Of a DNA stretch of 22,974 nt, positions 22,456 to 22,974 are shown in pieces (positions within the stretch are counted from its first letter, which is position 1; each line of letters starts with the position of its first letter). Under the pieces are notes generated by a model. The model was not told the origin of the DNA, made no database searches, and saw only the letters and a list, made by a program, of their open reading frames with translations. A program made the translations under genes and the position numbers. The stretch is from UBA7803 sp041686955 (GTDB lineage: Bacteria; Pseudomonadota; Gammaproteobacteria; Pseudomonadales; Azotimanducaceae). The DNA is taken from assembly GCA_041686955.1 (NCBI GenBank), contig JAWLCV010000063.1:1-22974 (forward strand). The letters are read 5' to 3'.

Positions 22456-22974
22456 GTGAACGGCGACGGCAATCTGGCTCTGTTTTGCGACTTCGAGAAC
22501 ATCGCCCTCGGGGTGCGTGACGCCAAGTACGACCGCTTCGACATCCGGCCGGTGCTCGAGCGGCTGCTCGTGAAGGGCTCCATCGTGGTGAAGAAGGCCT
22601 ACTGCGACTGGGAGCGGTACAAGGAATTCAAGGCCGCCATGCACGAGGCGGCCTTCGAGATGATCGAGATTCCCCACGTGCGGATGTCGGGCAAGAACTC
22701 CGCCGACATCCGCATGGTGGTGGATGCCCTGGATCTCTGCTACACGAAAGAGCACATCGACACGTTCGTCATCATCTCCGGCGACTCGGACTTCTCGCCC
22801 CTGGTGAGCAAGCTCCGGGAGAACGCCAAGACGGTGATCGGCGTGGGGGTGAAGAACTCCACCTCCGACCTGCTCATGAGCAACTGCGACGAGTTCATCT
22901 TCTACGACGACCTGGTGCGCAGCAGAAAGCCGGCACGCAAACGCACCCGCAGCAAGGCGAAACCCAAGGCCAAG
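22456..22974 (+). CDS. NYN-domain putative ribonuclease (LabA/DUF88 family), partial
   Basis: The first 173 codons are present; the gene runs off the window. The N-terminal 150 residues form a NYN (PIN-like) domain: LALFCDFENIALGV with the first acidic pair, KNSADIRMVVDALDL with two aspartates, and FVIISGDSDFSPLVSKLREN with the GDSDF motif. These acidic residues form the metal site of PIN-type nucleases, so RNA cleavage is likely. After residue about 155 a lysine- and arginine-rich linker begins (RSRKPARKRTRSKAKPKAK). Proteins of this group often carry a C-terminal LOTUS/OST-HTH domain, which would lie beyond the end and cannot be confirmed here. It starts 44 bp after the beta-oxidation gene and may be co-transcribed with it. 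Confidence 0.9.
   Translation, partial: MNGDGNLALFCDFENIALGVRDAKYDRFDIRPVLERLLVKGSIVVKKAYCDWERYKEFKAAMHEAAFEMIEIPHVRMSGKNSADIRMVVDALDLCYTKEHIDTFVIISGDSDFSPLVSKLRENAKTVIGVGVKNSTSDLLMSNCDEFIFYDDLVRSRKPARKRTRSKAKPKAK

Overview
The window is compact, high-GC bacterial DNA with genes on both strands. Its gene content suggests a gammaproteobacterium, probably a halophilic or haloalkaliphilic one of the Ectothiorhodospiraceae type. The signs are an E. coli-type [4Fe-4S] FNR with HemN, a BCCT osmolyte carrier, and two different Na+/H+ antiporters including NhaD. The taxonomic placement is inference. I see no rRNA, tRNA, CRISPR array, transposase or phage gene.

1-4598 (+): after the tail of an RND pump, a tight five-gene run encodes an R2-like diiron protein, a tandem-PAS protein without output domain, a [2Fe-2S] ferredoxin, FNR and HemN. 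Gaps are 2 to 32 bp. A perfect FNR site (TTGATTGCGATCAA) overlaps the stop codon of the RND gene and stands where a class II FNR promoter for the run should be. The likely picture is a microaerobic operon that includes its own regulator and couples a diiron oxygenase or oxygen-scavenging enzyme with its ferredoxin and a probable redox-sensing PAS protein. I do not recognise this as a described system.

4610-6516 (-): a flavin oxidoreductase of the nitronate monooxygenase type is followed by a YqhA-family membrane protein. One base beyond the YqhA stop codon lies a second perfect FNR site (TTGATCACGATCAA). It drives a self-contained small unit on the same strand: -10 element, strong Shine-Dalgarno, a 37-residue single-pass membrane protein, and an intrinsic terminator. 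This miniature gene is the best candidate for something previously unannotated.

6651-11391 (+): an RND efflux operon has overlapping adaptor, pump and PII-like transporter-associated genes. It is followed by an intergenic region holding an inverted pair of heptanucleotide repeat arrays.

11392-20237: a stress and ion-homeostasis stretch contains a BCCT transporter, a PmtA-like methyltransferase, an exported TPR protein and a LysR regulator (both minus strand), a CPA1 antiporter with a C-terminal TrkA-N-like domain, NhaD, and an FAD-dependent amine/amino-acid oxidase that starts 3 bp after nhaD.

20300-22974 (+): a peroxisomal-type bifunctional enoyl-CoA hydratase/3-hydroxyacyl-CoA dehydrogenase is followed by a NYN-domain putative nuclease that runs off the window.
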